From contig VAZZ01000389.1 of NCBI GenBank assembly GCA_005884715.1, positions 1 through 15,492 of the forward strand: 15,492 bases of DNA, given 5' to 3'. This stretch comes from Alphaproteobacteria bacterium. GTDB lineage: Bacteria > Pseudomonadota > Alphaproteobacteria > Rhizobiales > Aestuariivirgaceae. Below the pieces are notes generated by a model that saw only the letters and a program-made list of their open reading frames with translations, had not been told where the DNA came from and made no database searches. Position numbers and translations under genes: made by a program. Below, piece after piece: positions 1-7,549 of this stretch; the first letter of the stretch is position 1; each line of letters begins with the position of its first letter.

Positions 1-383
1 AGGACCTGCTCAATGTGAATCCACGCGCCAAGATCGAGCAGATCACCATGGTGCGCTGCGGCTATGGCTCCAATATCGAGCTCTTCCAACATACCTCGCC
101 CGATCAGAAGGATGCGAGGCCGAAGAACAGCGATATCGGCGGCTATCACATCGCCTTCTATGTCGATGATATCAAGGCGGCGGCCGATTATCTCAAGGCC
201 AATAAGGTGCGCACCATGATGGGACCACTGCCGGTCGATCAGGGGCCGGCCGCCGGCCAGTCGATCCTCTATTTCATGGCGCCCTGGGGGCTGCAATTCG
301 AGGCCATCAGCTATCCCAAGGGGATGGCGTATGAAAAGGAAGGCGGCACGGTATTGTGGTCGCCCAGGGATCCGGCGAAATAG
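1..383 (+). CDS. VOC/glyoxalase-superfamily protein, C-terminal part
   Basis: The frame is open to the left window edge (first whole codon at base 3), so the N-terminus lies outside. A GTG at 15 is in frame but sits inside the domain and is probably not the start. What remains, about 126 residues, looks like one vicinal-oxygen-chelate domain: a conserved Gly-Tyr-His-Ile-Ala-Phe-Tyr-Val-Asp-Asp strand, then a C-terminal PWG-x-Q-x-E strand (WGLQFEAISYP) whose Glu is the usual metal ligand of the family. The family covers glyoxalases, extradiol dioxygenases and isomerases, and the substrate cannot be read from the fragment. The stop lies 16 bases before the monooxygenase/reductase start, on the same strand, so co-transcription and a role in the same aromatic-CoA pathway are inferred. 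Confidence 0.8.
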   Translation, partial: DLLNVNPRAKIEQITMVRCGYGSNIELFQHTSPDQKDARPKNSDIGGYHIAFYVDDIKAAADYLKANKVRTMMGPLPVDQGPAAGQSILYFMAPWGLQFEAISYPKGMAYEKEGGTVLWSPRDPAK

Positions 384-399
384 CCGGACCGGAGAGTGA

Positions 400-2760
400 A
401 TGATGCGGATCAAGGTGATTGGCGGCGGCCCCGGCGGCCTCTATTTCGCCCTTCTCACCAAGAAGGCGAAACCGCAATGGGACATCGAGGTCATCGAGCA
501 GAATCGGGATGACGACACTTTCGGCTTCGGTGTCGTCTTCTCCGACGACACGCTCGGTGAATTCCTCTCGCATGATGCCAAGTCCTATGAGCGTATCCGC
601 GACAGGTTTGCCTATTGGGACGATGTGGCGATCCACTACAAGGATAATGAGATCCGCTGTGGCGGCAATGGTTTCTGCGGCCTGTCGCGCATGACCCTGC
701 TCCAGCTTCTGCATGAACGCTGCCGCGAGGAAGGCGTCTCTCTCACCTTCAGTCGCCGCATCGATCCGGAAGAAATTGAACAACTGTGCTCATCGTCCGA
801 TATCGTGGTGGCGGCCGATGGCATCAATTCGGTGATCCGCGAGCATTATAGGGATCATTTCAAGCCGGCCGTGGTGCTGAAGGCCAATCGTTTCTGCTGG
901 ATGGGCTCGACGCGCCCGATGGGCGAATTCAATTACTTCTTCAAGCAGACGCCCCATGGCGTCATCTGCGCGCACACCTATCAATATGAAGAAGGCAAGT
1001 CGACCTGGGTCTTCGAGATGGACGAGGCCTGCTGGCAGGGCCACGGCTTCAAGGAAACCGATGAAGAAGACTCGAAGGCGAAGCTCGAAGCGCTCTACGC
1101 CCACGAGCTCGAGGGCCATCCGCTCCTGCTCAATTGTTCGTATTGGCGCCGCTTCCCGCGCATCTTCTGCGAGACCTGGCATCACAAGAACATCGTCCTC
1201 CTGGGCGATGCCAAGGCGTCGGCGCATTTTTCCATCGGTTCGGGCACCAAGCTCGCAATGGAATGCGCCATAGCGCTGTCCTGCGCGGTGGTGGATCACG
1301 CCGGATCGAGCGTCAAAGAGGCCTTCGCCGCCTATGACGGGGCGCGACGCATCCCCTGCCAGATCGTCCAGCACAATGCCGATGTGTCGCTTTCCTGGTT
1401 CGAGCATATGAAGCGCTCCTTCGACATGGAGCCGATGCAATTCGCCATGGTGGTCATGTGCCGGGCCAAAACCATTACCTACGACAATCTCCTGATCCGC
1501 GATCCGGACTTCGTCGCCAGGGCCGATACCGAATGGTATGAACGCTACTACCGCGAGACTGGCTATGACTACCGCTCATCGCGCCCCACACCGATGTTCA
1601 CCAAATTCCGCCTGCGCGGCATGGAGGTGGCGAACCGGGTGGTGATGTCGCCGATGGCGCAATATTCCGCCGACCCGCAAGGCAATCTCACCGACTGGCA
1701 TTTCGTGCATTACTGCTCGCATGCTCTGGGCGGCATGGGTCTCATTTTCGCCGAGATGACCTGCCCGTCGCCCGATGCGCGGATCACGCCCGGCTGCACC
1801 GGCCTGTGGACGGACGCTCACGAAGCGCAATGGAAGCGCATCGTCGATTTCGTGCATTCATCTTCGGAAGCAAAGATCTGCATGCAGCTGGGCCATGCCG
1901 GGCGGAAGGGCTCCACTCAACTCGGCTGGGAAGATCCCGATCATCCACTCCGCGAAGAGGGCGACAACTGGCCGCTCGTCTCGGCATCCCCCATTCCCTA
2001 TTTCGACAAGATCAGCGCTTCTCCGGCCGAGCTCGACCGCGCCGGGATGGAGCGCATCAAGGCTGAGTTCGTTTCGGCGGCGGAGCGCTCGGCCCGTGCC
2101 GGCTTCGACATGCTCGAGCTCCATTGCGCTCATGGCTATCTCTTCGGCTCCTTCATCTCACCGCTCACCAATCAGCGCAGCGATGAATATGGCGGCGAAA
2201 TCAAGAACCGGCTGCGCTATCCGCTCGAAGTGTTCGCGGCGATGCGCGCGGCATGGCCTGAGGAACGACCGATGTCGGTGCGCATCTCGGCTTCAGACTG
2301 GAGGGAGGACGGCATCGGCGAGGCAGATCTTTTCGTCATCGCCGAGAGTTTTCGCGAAGCGGGCTGCGATCTGATCGATGTGTCGGCCGGCCAGACGGTG
2401 CCCGACCAGAAGCCTATTTATGGGCGCATGTATCAGGTGCCCTTCGCCGAGGCGATCCGCAATGTGCCGAAAATGGCGACCATGGCGGTGGGCGCGATCA
2501 CGGAAGCCGCGCAAATCAACACGATCCTCCACACGAGGCGCGCCGATCTCGTCGCTCTGGCCAGGCCGCATCTGTGGAATCCCTATTTCGCCCATCAGGC
2601 GCAGGCCTGGTACGGCGCAAGGGAACAGTCGTGGCCGAACCAATATCTGCCCGGGCGCAATCAGGCATTCCGCGAACAGGCGCGCATCCGGCAGAAGCAA
2701 ACGGAATTGCAGATCAAGGCGCGGCCGAAACGTCATGCGCTGAAAGATGGGAATGCGTGA
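400..2760 (+). CDS. Bifunctional aryl-CoA monooxygenase / old-yellow-enzyme reductase (2-aminobenzoyl-CoA monooxygenase/reductase or salicylyl-CoA 5-hydroxylase type)
   Basis: This is a 786-residue two-flavin fusion. Residues 1 to about 390 form a class A FAD monooxygenase: dinucleotide-binding IGGGPGG at 7-13, and the second FAD motif LLGDA with Gly269-Asp270. Residues from about 398 to 740 form an old-yellow-enzyme TIM barrel: MSPMAQYSA near the start, QLGHAGRKG at 496-504, and the active-site stretch ELHCAHGYL with His575, His578 and Tyr580, followed by SPLTNQRSDEYGG. The architecture matches the known 2-aminobenzoyl-CoA monooxygenase/reductase of Azoarcus, which uses O2 and reduced nicotinamide to hydroxylate and then reduce the ring. 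Databases often name close relatives salicylyl-CoA 5-hydroxylase/oxidoreductase. The enzyme should be cytosolic. Two adjacent ATGs (400, 403) follow GGAGAG at 391-396; the second is slightly better spaced. The stop is one base from the RidA start. Substrate choice is inferred from the RidA neighbour. Confidence 0.9.
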   Translation: MMRIKVIGGGPGGLYFALLTKKAKPQWDIEVIEQNRDDDTFGFGVVFSDDTLGEFLSHDAKSYERIRDRFAYWDDVAIHYKDNEIRCGGNGFCGLSRMTLLQLLHERCREEGVSLTFSRRIDPEEIEQLCSSSDIVVAADGINSVIREHYRDHFKPAVVLKANRFCWMGSTRPMGEFNYFFKQTPHGVICAHTYQYEEGKSTWVFEMDEACWQGHGFKETDEEDSKAKLEALYAHELEGHPLLLNCSYWRRFPRIFCETWHHKNIVLLGDAKASAHFSIGSGTKLAMECAIALSCAVVDHAGSSVKEAFAAYDGARRIPCQIVQHNADVSLSWFEHMKRSFDMEPMQFAMVVMCRAKTITYDNLLIRDPDFVARADTEWYERYYRETGYDYRSSRPTPMFTKFRLRGMEVANRVVMSPMAQYSADPQGNLTDWHFVHYCSHALGGMGLIFAEMTCPSPDARITPGCTGLWTDAHEAQWKRIVDFVHSSSEAKICMQLGHAGRKGSTQLGWEDPDHPLREEGDNWPLVSASPIPYFDKISASPAELDRAGMERIKAEFVSAAERSARAGFDMLELHCAHGYLFGSFISPLTNQRSDEYGGEIKNRLRYPLEVFAAMRAAWPEERPMSVRISASDWREDGIGEADLFVIAESFREAGCDLIDVSAGQTVPDQKPIYGRMYQVPFAEAIRNVPKMATMAVGAITEAAQINTILHTRRADLVALARPHLWNPYFAHQAQAWYGAREQSWPNQYLPGRNQAFREQARIRQKQTELQIKARPKRHALKDGNA

Positions 2761-2761
2761 C

Positions 2762-3187
2762 ATGAACGATGTCAAGAAACATCCGGCCGCAACGCCGCTC
2801 CACCGCATCCTGCAGCCGCCGCATTGGCCGAGGCCCAAGGGCTATGCCAATGGCATATTGGCGCAAGGCCGCATGGTCCTCACCGGCGGGCTTGTCGGGT
2901 GGAATGAGGAAGGCATCTTCCCGGATGGCTTCGTGCCGCAAGTGCGCCAGACGCTCATCAACATCAAGGCGGTTCTAAAGGAAGCGGGCGCCGGTCCTGA
3001 ACATCTGGTGCGCCTGACCTGGTATGTCACCTCGATCGAGGATTATCTGGGCGATCCCAAGGGACTGGGTGCGGCCTATCGCGAGATTATCGGCCAGCAT
3101 TATCCGGCCATGGCGACGGTCGAGGTCACACGCCTCGTCGAAGCCAAGGCGCTGGTCGAGATCGAGGCGACGGCGGTTATTCCCTAA
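2762..3187 (+). CDS. RidA/YjgF-family reactive imine or enamine deaminase
   Basis: The 141-residue product is about the usual length for a RidA subunit, which normally trimerises in the cytosol and hydrolyses imines or enamines to ketones and ammonia. Family marks are the segment with Pro-Ala-Met-Ala-Thr-Val-Glu-Val-x-Arg (the Arg corresponds to the substrate-carboxylate-binding Arg of E. coli RidA) and the closing VEIEATAVIP strand with its conserved Glu. Three in-frame ATGs exist (2747, 2753, 2762). I chose 2762, which follows the upstream stop directly and has GGGA at a workable distance; the earlier ones would overlap the upstream gene by a few codons. Tight coupling to the aryl-CoA enzyme suggests that it acts on that enzyme's product. 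Function by family is well supported; the exact substrate is inference. Confidence 0.87.
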   Translation: MNDVKKHPAATPLHRILQPPHWPRPKGYANGILAQGRMVLTGGLVGWNEEGIFPDGFVPQVRQTLINIKAVLKEAGAGPEHLVRLTWYVTSIEDYLGDPKGLGAAYREIIGQHYPAMATVEVTRLVEAKALVEIEATAVIP

Positions 3188-3211
3188 AGCGAGATGACTT
3201 TAAGTAGATCG

Positions 3212-3257
3212 CCCGGATGGCCGGGCTTAACCCGGTCATGGAGGCGGCCATCCAGGG
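3212..3257. repeat. GC-rich palindromic intergenic element between convergent operons
   Basis: Two overlapping inverted repeats are visible. The inner one has 9-base arms (ATGGCCGGG at 3217-3225 and CCCGGTCAT at 3231-3239, one G-T wobble) around a CTTAA loop. The outer one pairs CCCGGATGGCC (3212-3222) with GGCCATCCAGGG (3246-3257), with one bulged base. The two share bases and so would be alternative folds. The sequence resembles the dispersed 'GGCCGGG-CCCGGCC' palindromes common in Rhizobiales intergenic DNA; that resemblance is from memory. It lies at the meeting point of two convergent operons and could slow or end transcription from both sides, but no T-run follows either stem, so it is not a canonical intrinsic terminator. 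Confidence 0.6.
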
Positions 3258-3297
3258 ATGACGACCGCTACAAACGCTCACACGGCTTTTTGTCTAG

Positions 3298-4914
3298 CTA
3301 GCGAGTAGCGGCTAGAATCATATCAGCGCCCTTCTCGCCGATCATGATGGTGGGGGCGTTGGTGTTGGCTCCCACCAACTTGGGCATGATTGAGGCGTCG
3401 ATAATCCGTAGGCCACACAGGCCATGCACTCGCAGTTGTGGGTCAACAACTGCCATTTCATCGGTTCCCATCTTGCAGGTGCCGACGGGGTGATAATGGG
3501 ACGAAATGAAGCGCGACATGTAGCTGTCGATCTCGTCGTCTGATGTGCAGGCGGGGCCGGGATCGAGTTCTTCACCACGGAATTCGTCGAAGGCAGCTTG
3601 TGCATGGAGCCTTCTGGCTAGACGAAAGGCGTAGCGGTTCAGCGCCTGGTCTGATTTTGCAGTGAGATAATTATGCACAACGACAGGTGCCGCATGCGGA
3701 TCACGGGAACGCAGGCCAACGTGGCCGGTGCTGTCAGGCCGCAAGCCGCACCAGTGAATATTATAGCCATGAAACTTTGGAAAGTGATCCTCTGAGCCGT
3801 TCGGGTTCATGGCAGCTGGAAGCAAATAGTATTGAATGTCGGGACGTTCAAGGGCGGGATCGCTTTTGAGAAAGGCCATGGTATTCATGGGAAATATCGC
3901 TAGCGGACCGCTGCGCATGAAGACATATTGCAGAACCGCCGCCATGAGCTTCAGAGGCTGTGTCATGTTGTAATAGGTGATGGGCCTGGTGCAGCGATGC
4001 TGGACAAATGATCCGACGTGGTCCTGCAGGTTCTTGCCCACACCCTTCAAAGGGTGGAGACAATCAACGCCCTGCCCCGCAAGCACCGCAGGATCGCCAA
4101 TGCCGGAAAGCATGAGGAGCTGGGGCGAATGATAGGCGCCCGCTGAAAGCACGACCTCGCGGTTCGCCGAGACCTTTAGGTTGCGCCCCTTGTGTTCCAG
4201 TTCGACGCCGGTTACGCGTTTTCCATCCATGACAAGGCCAAGGACGCGCGCCTTGGTCCAAACGCTAAGATTCCTGCGGCGCAAGGCGGGCCAGACATAG
4301 GCCCGCGCCGCCGAACAGCGCATCGGGAACAAATGGGTGTGGGTGTATTGGGTCCACACGAAGCCTTCCTGGTCTTCGCTGTTGTAATCCGGATTGAACC
4401 TGTAACCCGCTTGTTTGCCCGCATTGAGGAAGGCATCAAAAAGCGGCATCTTGTAACGGCCGAAGGCCGTGCGCAGCGGTCCCTTGCTCCCGCGCAAATC
4501 ATTGCCTGCGCCATTCCACGTTTCGGCTTTTTTGAAGAAGGGAAGCACGCTGTCCCAGTCCCAGCCCGTATTGCCGAGCTGGCGCCATTCATCGTAGTCG
4601 CGGTGATGGCCACGCACATAGATTTGCCCATTAATCGAAGAACTGCCGCCGAGAACGCGACCCCGCGGCAGGCGCACGTGATAACCGCCAAGCCGTGGCT
4701 CGGGCTCGCTCTTGAACTGCCAGTCGACCGAACTGCCAACCATGAACACCTCGCCAGTCGGCATATGAATAAGCGGGTTCCAGTCGCGCGGGCCCGCCTC
4801 AAGCAGCAATACCTTGTTGCCGCGCTTTTCGCTGAGCCGATTGGCAAGCACACAGCCGGCAGAACCGCCGCCGATGATGATGAAGTCAAAATTCGAGACC
4901 GTATTGGAAGACAT
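3298..4914 (-). CDS. GMC-family FAD-dependent alcohol/choline dehydrogenase-like oxidoreductase
   Basis: The 538-residue product has the complete GMC plan: FAD-binding IIIGGGSAGC near residues 12-21, the EAGP strand end, the GMC signature RGRVLGGSSSINGQIYVRG around residues 85-103, and the C-terminal catalytic part with SSHYHPVGTCKMG (catalytic His about residue 475) and GANTNAPTIMI (second catalytic-pair Asn about 517-519). Length and motifs are those of choline, glucose-methanol-choline and other alcohol dehydrogenases; the alcohol substrate cannot be read off. No signal peptide is seen, so a cytosolic place is likely. I start at ATG 4914, which follows GGGGTGG; a TTG at 4926 would add four residues. 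It is the last gene of the minus-strand operon, 34 bases after the ABC ATPase, so it probably oxidises an imported compound or a product of it. Confidence 0.92.
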   Translation of the reverse strand: MSSNTVSNFDFIIIGGGSAGCVLANRLSEKRGNKVLLLEAGPRDWNPLIHMPTGEVFMVGSSVDWQFKSEPEPRLGGYHVRLPRGRVLGGSSSINGQIYVRGHHRDYDEWRQLGNTGWDWDSVLPFFKKAETWNGAGNDLRGSKGPLRTAFGRYKMPLFDAFLNAGKQAGYRFNPDYNSEDQEGFVWTQYTHTHLFPMRCSAARAYVWPALRRRNLSVWTKARVLGLVMDGKRVTGVELEHKGRNLKVSANREVVLSAGAYHSPQLLMLSGIGDPAVLAGQGVDCLHPLKGVGKNLQDHVGSFVQHRCTRPITYYNMTQPLKLMAAVLQYVFMRSGPLAIFPMNTMAFLKSDPALERPDIQYYLLPAAMNPNGSEDHFPKFHGYNIHWCGLRPDSTGHVGLRSRDPHAAPVVVHNYLTAKSDQALNRYAFRLARRLHAQAAFDEFRGEELDPGPACTSDDEIDSYMSRFISSHYHPVGTCKMGTDEMAVVDPQLRVHGLCGLRIIDASIMPKLVGANTNAPTIMIGEKGADMILAATR

Positions 4915-4948
4915 GTTCCACCCCAATTTTCTGTGTATTGCGTTATGG

Positions 4949-5737
4949 TCAGGCAGCTGCAGCGGCCATGGCCTTGTGAACTTCCGTATGAAGATTGTGG
5001 TGAATGCGCCGCTTGAGTTCGAGGCAAGGCGGCGATGTCAGCATGTCGTAATTGCGGGGATGCGGAAAGTCTACCGAGAGCGTATCGATGATGCGACCAG
5101 GCCGCGCCGACATCACATACACTTTTTCGCCGAGAAAAAGCGCTTCGTCGATGTCGTGAGTGACGAACAGAACTGTCTTCTGGTTTTTCTCCCACACGCC
5201 GAGCAGAAGTTCCTGCATCACAGTGCGGGTCTGGCTGTCAAGCGCCCCGAAGGGCTCATCCATCAGCAAGATCTTCGGATCATTGGCAAGCGAGCGGGCA
5301 ATTGCCACGCGTTGCTTCATGCCGCCGGAGAGCTGCTTGGGATAGGAATTTTCGAACCCGCCGAGCCCTACCGCGTTGACATAGAAGCGGGCGCGTTCGA
5401 TGCGTTCCCTCTGTCCAACATTCTTCAGGCTCAATCCGAACTCGACATTTTGAAGAACCGTGAGCCAGGGAAACAGAGAGTAATTTTGAAACACCATGCC
5501 GCGCTCGGCTCCGGGCCCGCTGATGACCTGGTCATCGAGCTTGCACTGGCCACCCGTTGGCTCTTTCAATCCGGCGATAATGTCGAGCAGGCTGGATTTG
5601 CCGCAGCCCGACGGACCGACAATCACTGCAAACTGCTTGTCGGGAATCTGCAGCGACAGATTGTTCAGCGCAATGACGTCATCGCCCTTGCGGGATTTGA
5701 AGCTGAGGCCGACACGTTCGATTGAGACTTCACCCAT
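4949..5737 (-). CDS. ABC transporter ATP-binding protein, nitrate/taurine/sulfonate type
   Basis: This is a 262-residue nucleotide-binding subunit of a high-affinity importer. It shows Walker A GPSGCGKSS at 41-49, the Q-loop Gln at 84, signature LSGGM at 136-140, Walker B ILLMDEP at 156-162 and the switch His at 194. The NYSLFPWLTVLQNV stretch after the Q-loop and the PHPRNYD stretch near the C-terminus are typical of the SsuB/TauB/NrtD group. It works on the inner face of the membrane, energising the permease encoded 12 bases upstream. AGGAG lies seven bases before the ATG, which supports this start. Nothing looks damaged. The subgroup name predicts small anions, sulfonates, or nitrogen compounds such as riboflavin precursors or guanidino compounds; the sequence does not decide. 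Confidence 0.95.
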   Translation of the reverse strand: MGEVSIERVGLSFKSRKGDDVIALNNLSLQIPDKQFAVIVGPSGCGKSSLLDIIAGLKEPTGGQCKLDDQVISGPGAERGMVFQNYSLFPWLTVLQNVEFGLSLKNVGQRERIERARFYVNAVGLGGFENSYPKQLSGGMKQRVAIARSLANDPKILLMDEPFGALDSQTRTVMQELLLGVWEKNQKTVLFVTHDIDEALFLGEKVYVMSARPGRIIDTLSVDFPHPRNYDMLTSPPCLELKRRIHHNLHTEVHKAMAAAAA

Positions 5738-5749
5738 ACTGTGCTCCTG

Positions 5750-6565
5750 TCAGCGCTGTCCGGCCCAAGGCAGCCAGACGGCCTTGATCCATCTGAATAT
5801 CTGGTCGGTGACCATGCCGAGGAAGCCAATCACCAGGATGGCCACGAAGATCAGGTCGGCATGAAGCCCGCGCATGGCCTGCATACTCATGTAGCCAAGC
5901 CCTGAATTTGAGGCGACGAGTTCGGCCACCACAAGATAGGTCCAGGCCCAGCCCATGGTGACGCGCAAGACATCCATGACGCCTGGGAGCGTTGCCGGAA
6001 GCAGCACCTTCATGACCACCTGGCGGCGGCTGGCGCCCAGCGTATAGCCCGCACTGAAAAGTTCATCCGGCACCTGAGCAGATACGTCTGCGAACATGAC
6101 AATCTGCTGGAAAAAAGTGCCGATGAAGATCACAGCGACCTTTTCTTCGAGCCCTATGCCGATCCACAGGATAAGCAGGGGGATCATCGAGGTAACTGGC
6201 AGGTAACGGATGAAGTTCACAACGGGTTCGAGTGCGGCCGCCACGATTCGGAAGCTGCCCATCATGATGCCCAAAGGAATGGCAATCAACGAAGACAGGA
6301 AGAAACCAAGATTGATGACGACGAGGCTTGACCATGCGTGCTTGAACAGGCTGCCGTCGGCCAGCACCTTCCACAGGGCCAGCAACACGCGGTGGGGCGG
6401 CGGGCAGAAGGTTGTATCCACCAGCGCGCCATAGGTGATCACGCACCAGAACAGAAAAATAAATCCGGCAATGAGCGCCCCCGCGCTGAGCCCCAGGCCG
6501 CGGGAAATTTCGCGGCGCGGGGTCAGTACTTTCAACAGGGCAATTTGAGCGGTGCCCACGGCCAA
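5750..6565 (-). CDS. ABC transporter permease, nitrate/taurine/sulfonate type
   Basis: The 271-residue membrane protein has about six hydrophobic segments (clear ones near 27-49, 78-102, 123-139, 142-158, 200-217 and 236-252) and the binding-protein-dependent permease EAA loop at about 171-190 (SAGYTLGASRRQ...KVLLP), which docks on the ATPase. It would form the homodimeric channel of the importer. The start is unusual. The binding-protein stop TAG (6568-6566) is immediately followed, in the same frame, by TTG at 6565; a GTG lies at 6559. No ATG is available before the first membrane segment and no strong ribosome-binding site is visible, so translation probably depends on ribosomes finishing the upstream gene. 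I give TTG 6565 as the 5' limit; GTG 6559 is equally possible. Confidence 0.92.
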   Translation of the reverse strand: MAVGTAQIALLKVLTPRREISRGLGLSAGALIAGFIFLFWCVITYGALVDTTFCPPPHRVLLALWKVLADGSLFKHAWSSLVVINLGFFLSSLIAIPLGIMMGSFRIVAAALEPVVNFIRYLPVTSMIPLLILWIGIGLEEKVAVIFIGTFFQQIVMFADVSAQVPDELFSAGYTLGASRRQVVMKVLLPATLPGVMDVLRVTMGWAWTYLVVAELVASNSGLGYMSMQAMRGLHADLIFVAILVIGFLGMVTDQIFRWIKAVWLPWAGQR

Positions 6566-7537
6566 CTATCCGTTGATGAAGGAATAGTCGATCATGTCGG
6601 CTGGCTTCACTTCAACCTGGATGCGGCCAAAGCTCTTCCAGATGTCAAGGGCAGCACCCAGGGTCTTTTCAATTTGTCCGGGAGCGGCCGCGGTGCCGAA
6701 AAATTCAATATTCTTCGCCTTGTCGAGATATTCGATCCCGCTCAGCGTTTCAGCGAAGACTTTTGGATCTTCAAGCCAGCCGCCCACGCCCTTGGCCATG
6801 ATAGCGTTGGCGTCATCGGGATTGTTCTTGCTGTAATCAACCGCCTTGTACCAGGCGCGCACAAAGGCTGCGATGTCATCTTTCTTTGCCACCGCAGTTT
6901 CTGCGGTTGTGGCAACAACATCGGTGATGAGACCAGGCTTGTCGGCACTCGTCAGCAGCATGTGGCCATGCTCAGACTTGGCCCCCTGGCTCAAGGCCGG
7001 TTCCCAGGTGACTGCCGCATCAACCTGCTTTGCGGCGAAGGCAACACCGGCGTCAGTTGCTGCCATGTTGACGGGCTCGATATCCGCTTCCGTCATGCCA
7101 TTGTCTTTGAGCAATGCGTTGAGGAAGAACTGCGAAACCGATCCTTGCTCGAAAGCAACTTTCTTGCCCTTGAGGTCCTTAATCGATGTGATGTCCTTGT
7201 TGGCAACGACACCATCGCCGCCCTTGGAATTATCGACGGCGAGAACATAATGCACCATCTTGCCCGGCTTCATGTAAATTGGGAATTCATCCACCGTTGA
7301 AGCAACGAGATCAATTTGACCGGCCATGAGGGCGCCCATCTTGATCGGCGTGTCTTCCATGATCACGAGTTCCACATCAACCCCTTCGTCCTTGAAGAAT
7401 CCCTTGTCGCGGGCGATGTAGAAGGGGCCGTAGCCCACCCAGGTTGAGTGCGCGAGTTTAAGGGAGCCCGCGCCGGCGCTCCCGGTCATCAGCATTGCCG
7501 ATCCAAGCAAGGCTATTCCAAAAAATTTATTCAGCAT
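6566..7537 (-). CDS. Periplasmic substrate-binding protein, NrtA/SsuA/ThiY-like
   Basis: The 323-residue product begins with a Sec-type signal peptide (Lys4, hydrophobic stretch 5-17, likely cleavage after Ala-Gly-Ala at 21-23), so it should be periplasmic. The mature part opens with SLKLAHSTWVGYGPFYIARD, the first strand and loop of the nitrate/sulfonate/thiamine-precursor binding-protein fold, and continues with GALMAGQIDLVASTVDEFP and QVDAAVTWEPALSQGA, both typical hinge and ligand-loop regions. A perfect AGGAGG (bases 7548-7543) five bases before the ATG makes this the best-translated start of the operon, as is usual for binding proteins. It lies 12 bases after the broken ureohydrolase. 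The ligand is unknown; the neighbours suggest a nitrogenous, perhaps guanidino, alcohol. Confidence 0.94.
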   Translation of the reverse strand: MLNKFFGIALLGSAMLMTGSAGAGSLKLAHSTWVGYGPFYIARDKGFFKDEGVDVELVIMEDTPIKMGALMAGQIDLVASTVDEFPIYMKPGKMVHYVLAVDNSKGGDGVVANKDITSIKDLKGKKVAFEQGSVSQFFLNALLKDNGMTEADIEPVNMAATDAGVAFAAKQVDAAVTWEPALSQGAKSEHGHMLLTSADKPGLITDVVATTAETAVAKKDDIAAFVRAWYKAVDYSKNNPDDANAIMAKGVGGWLEDPKVFAETLSGIEYLDKAKNIEFFGTAAAPGQIEKTLGAALDIWKSFGRIQVEVKPADMIDYSFING

Positions 7538-7549
7538 GTTTTCCTCCTG

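Noticed and set aside
3212..3257. Canonical Rho-independent terminator
   Set aside because: Stable stems are present, but no T-run follows on either strand, so it is listed as a palindromic repeat only.
4192..5725. Two plus-strand open frames opposite the GMC and ABC ATPase genes
   Set aside because: They overlap GMC and ATPase genes that carry complete catalytic motifs, and they show no motifs themselves.
6338..7300. Plus-strand open frame (320 codons) opposite the permease and binding protein
   Set aside because: It is the shadow of two well-supported minus-strand genes and has no family motifs.
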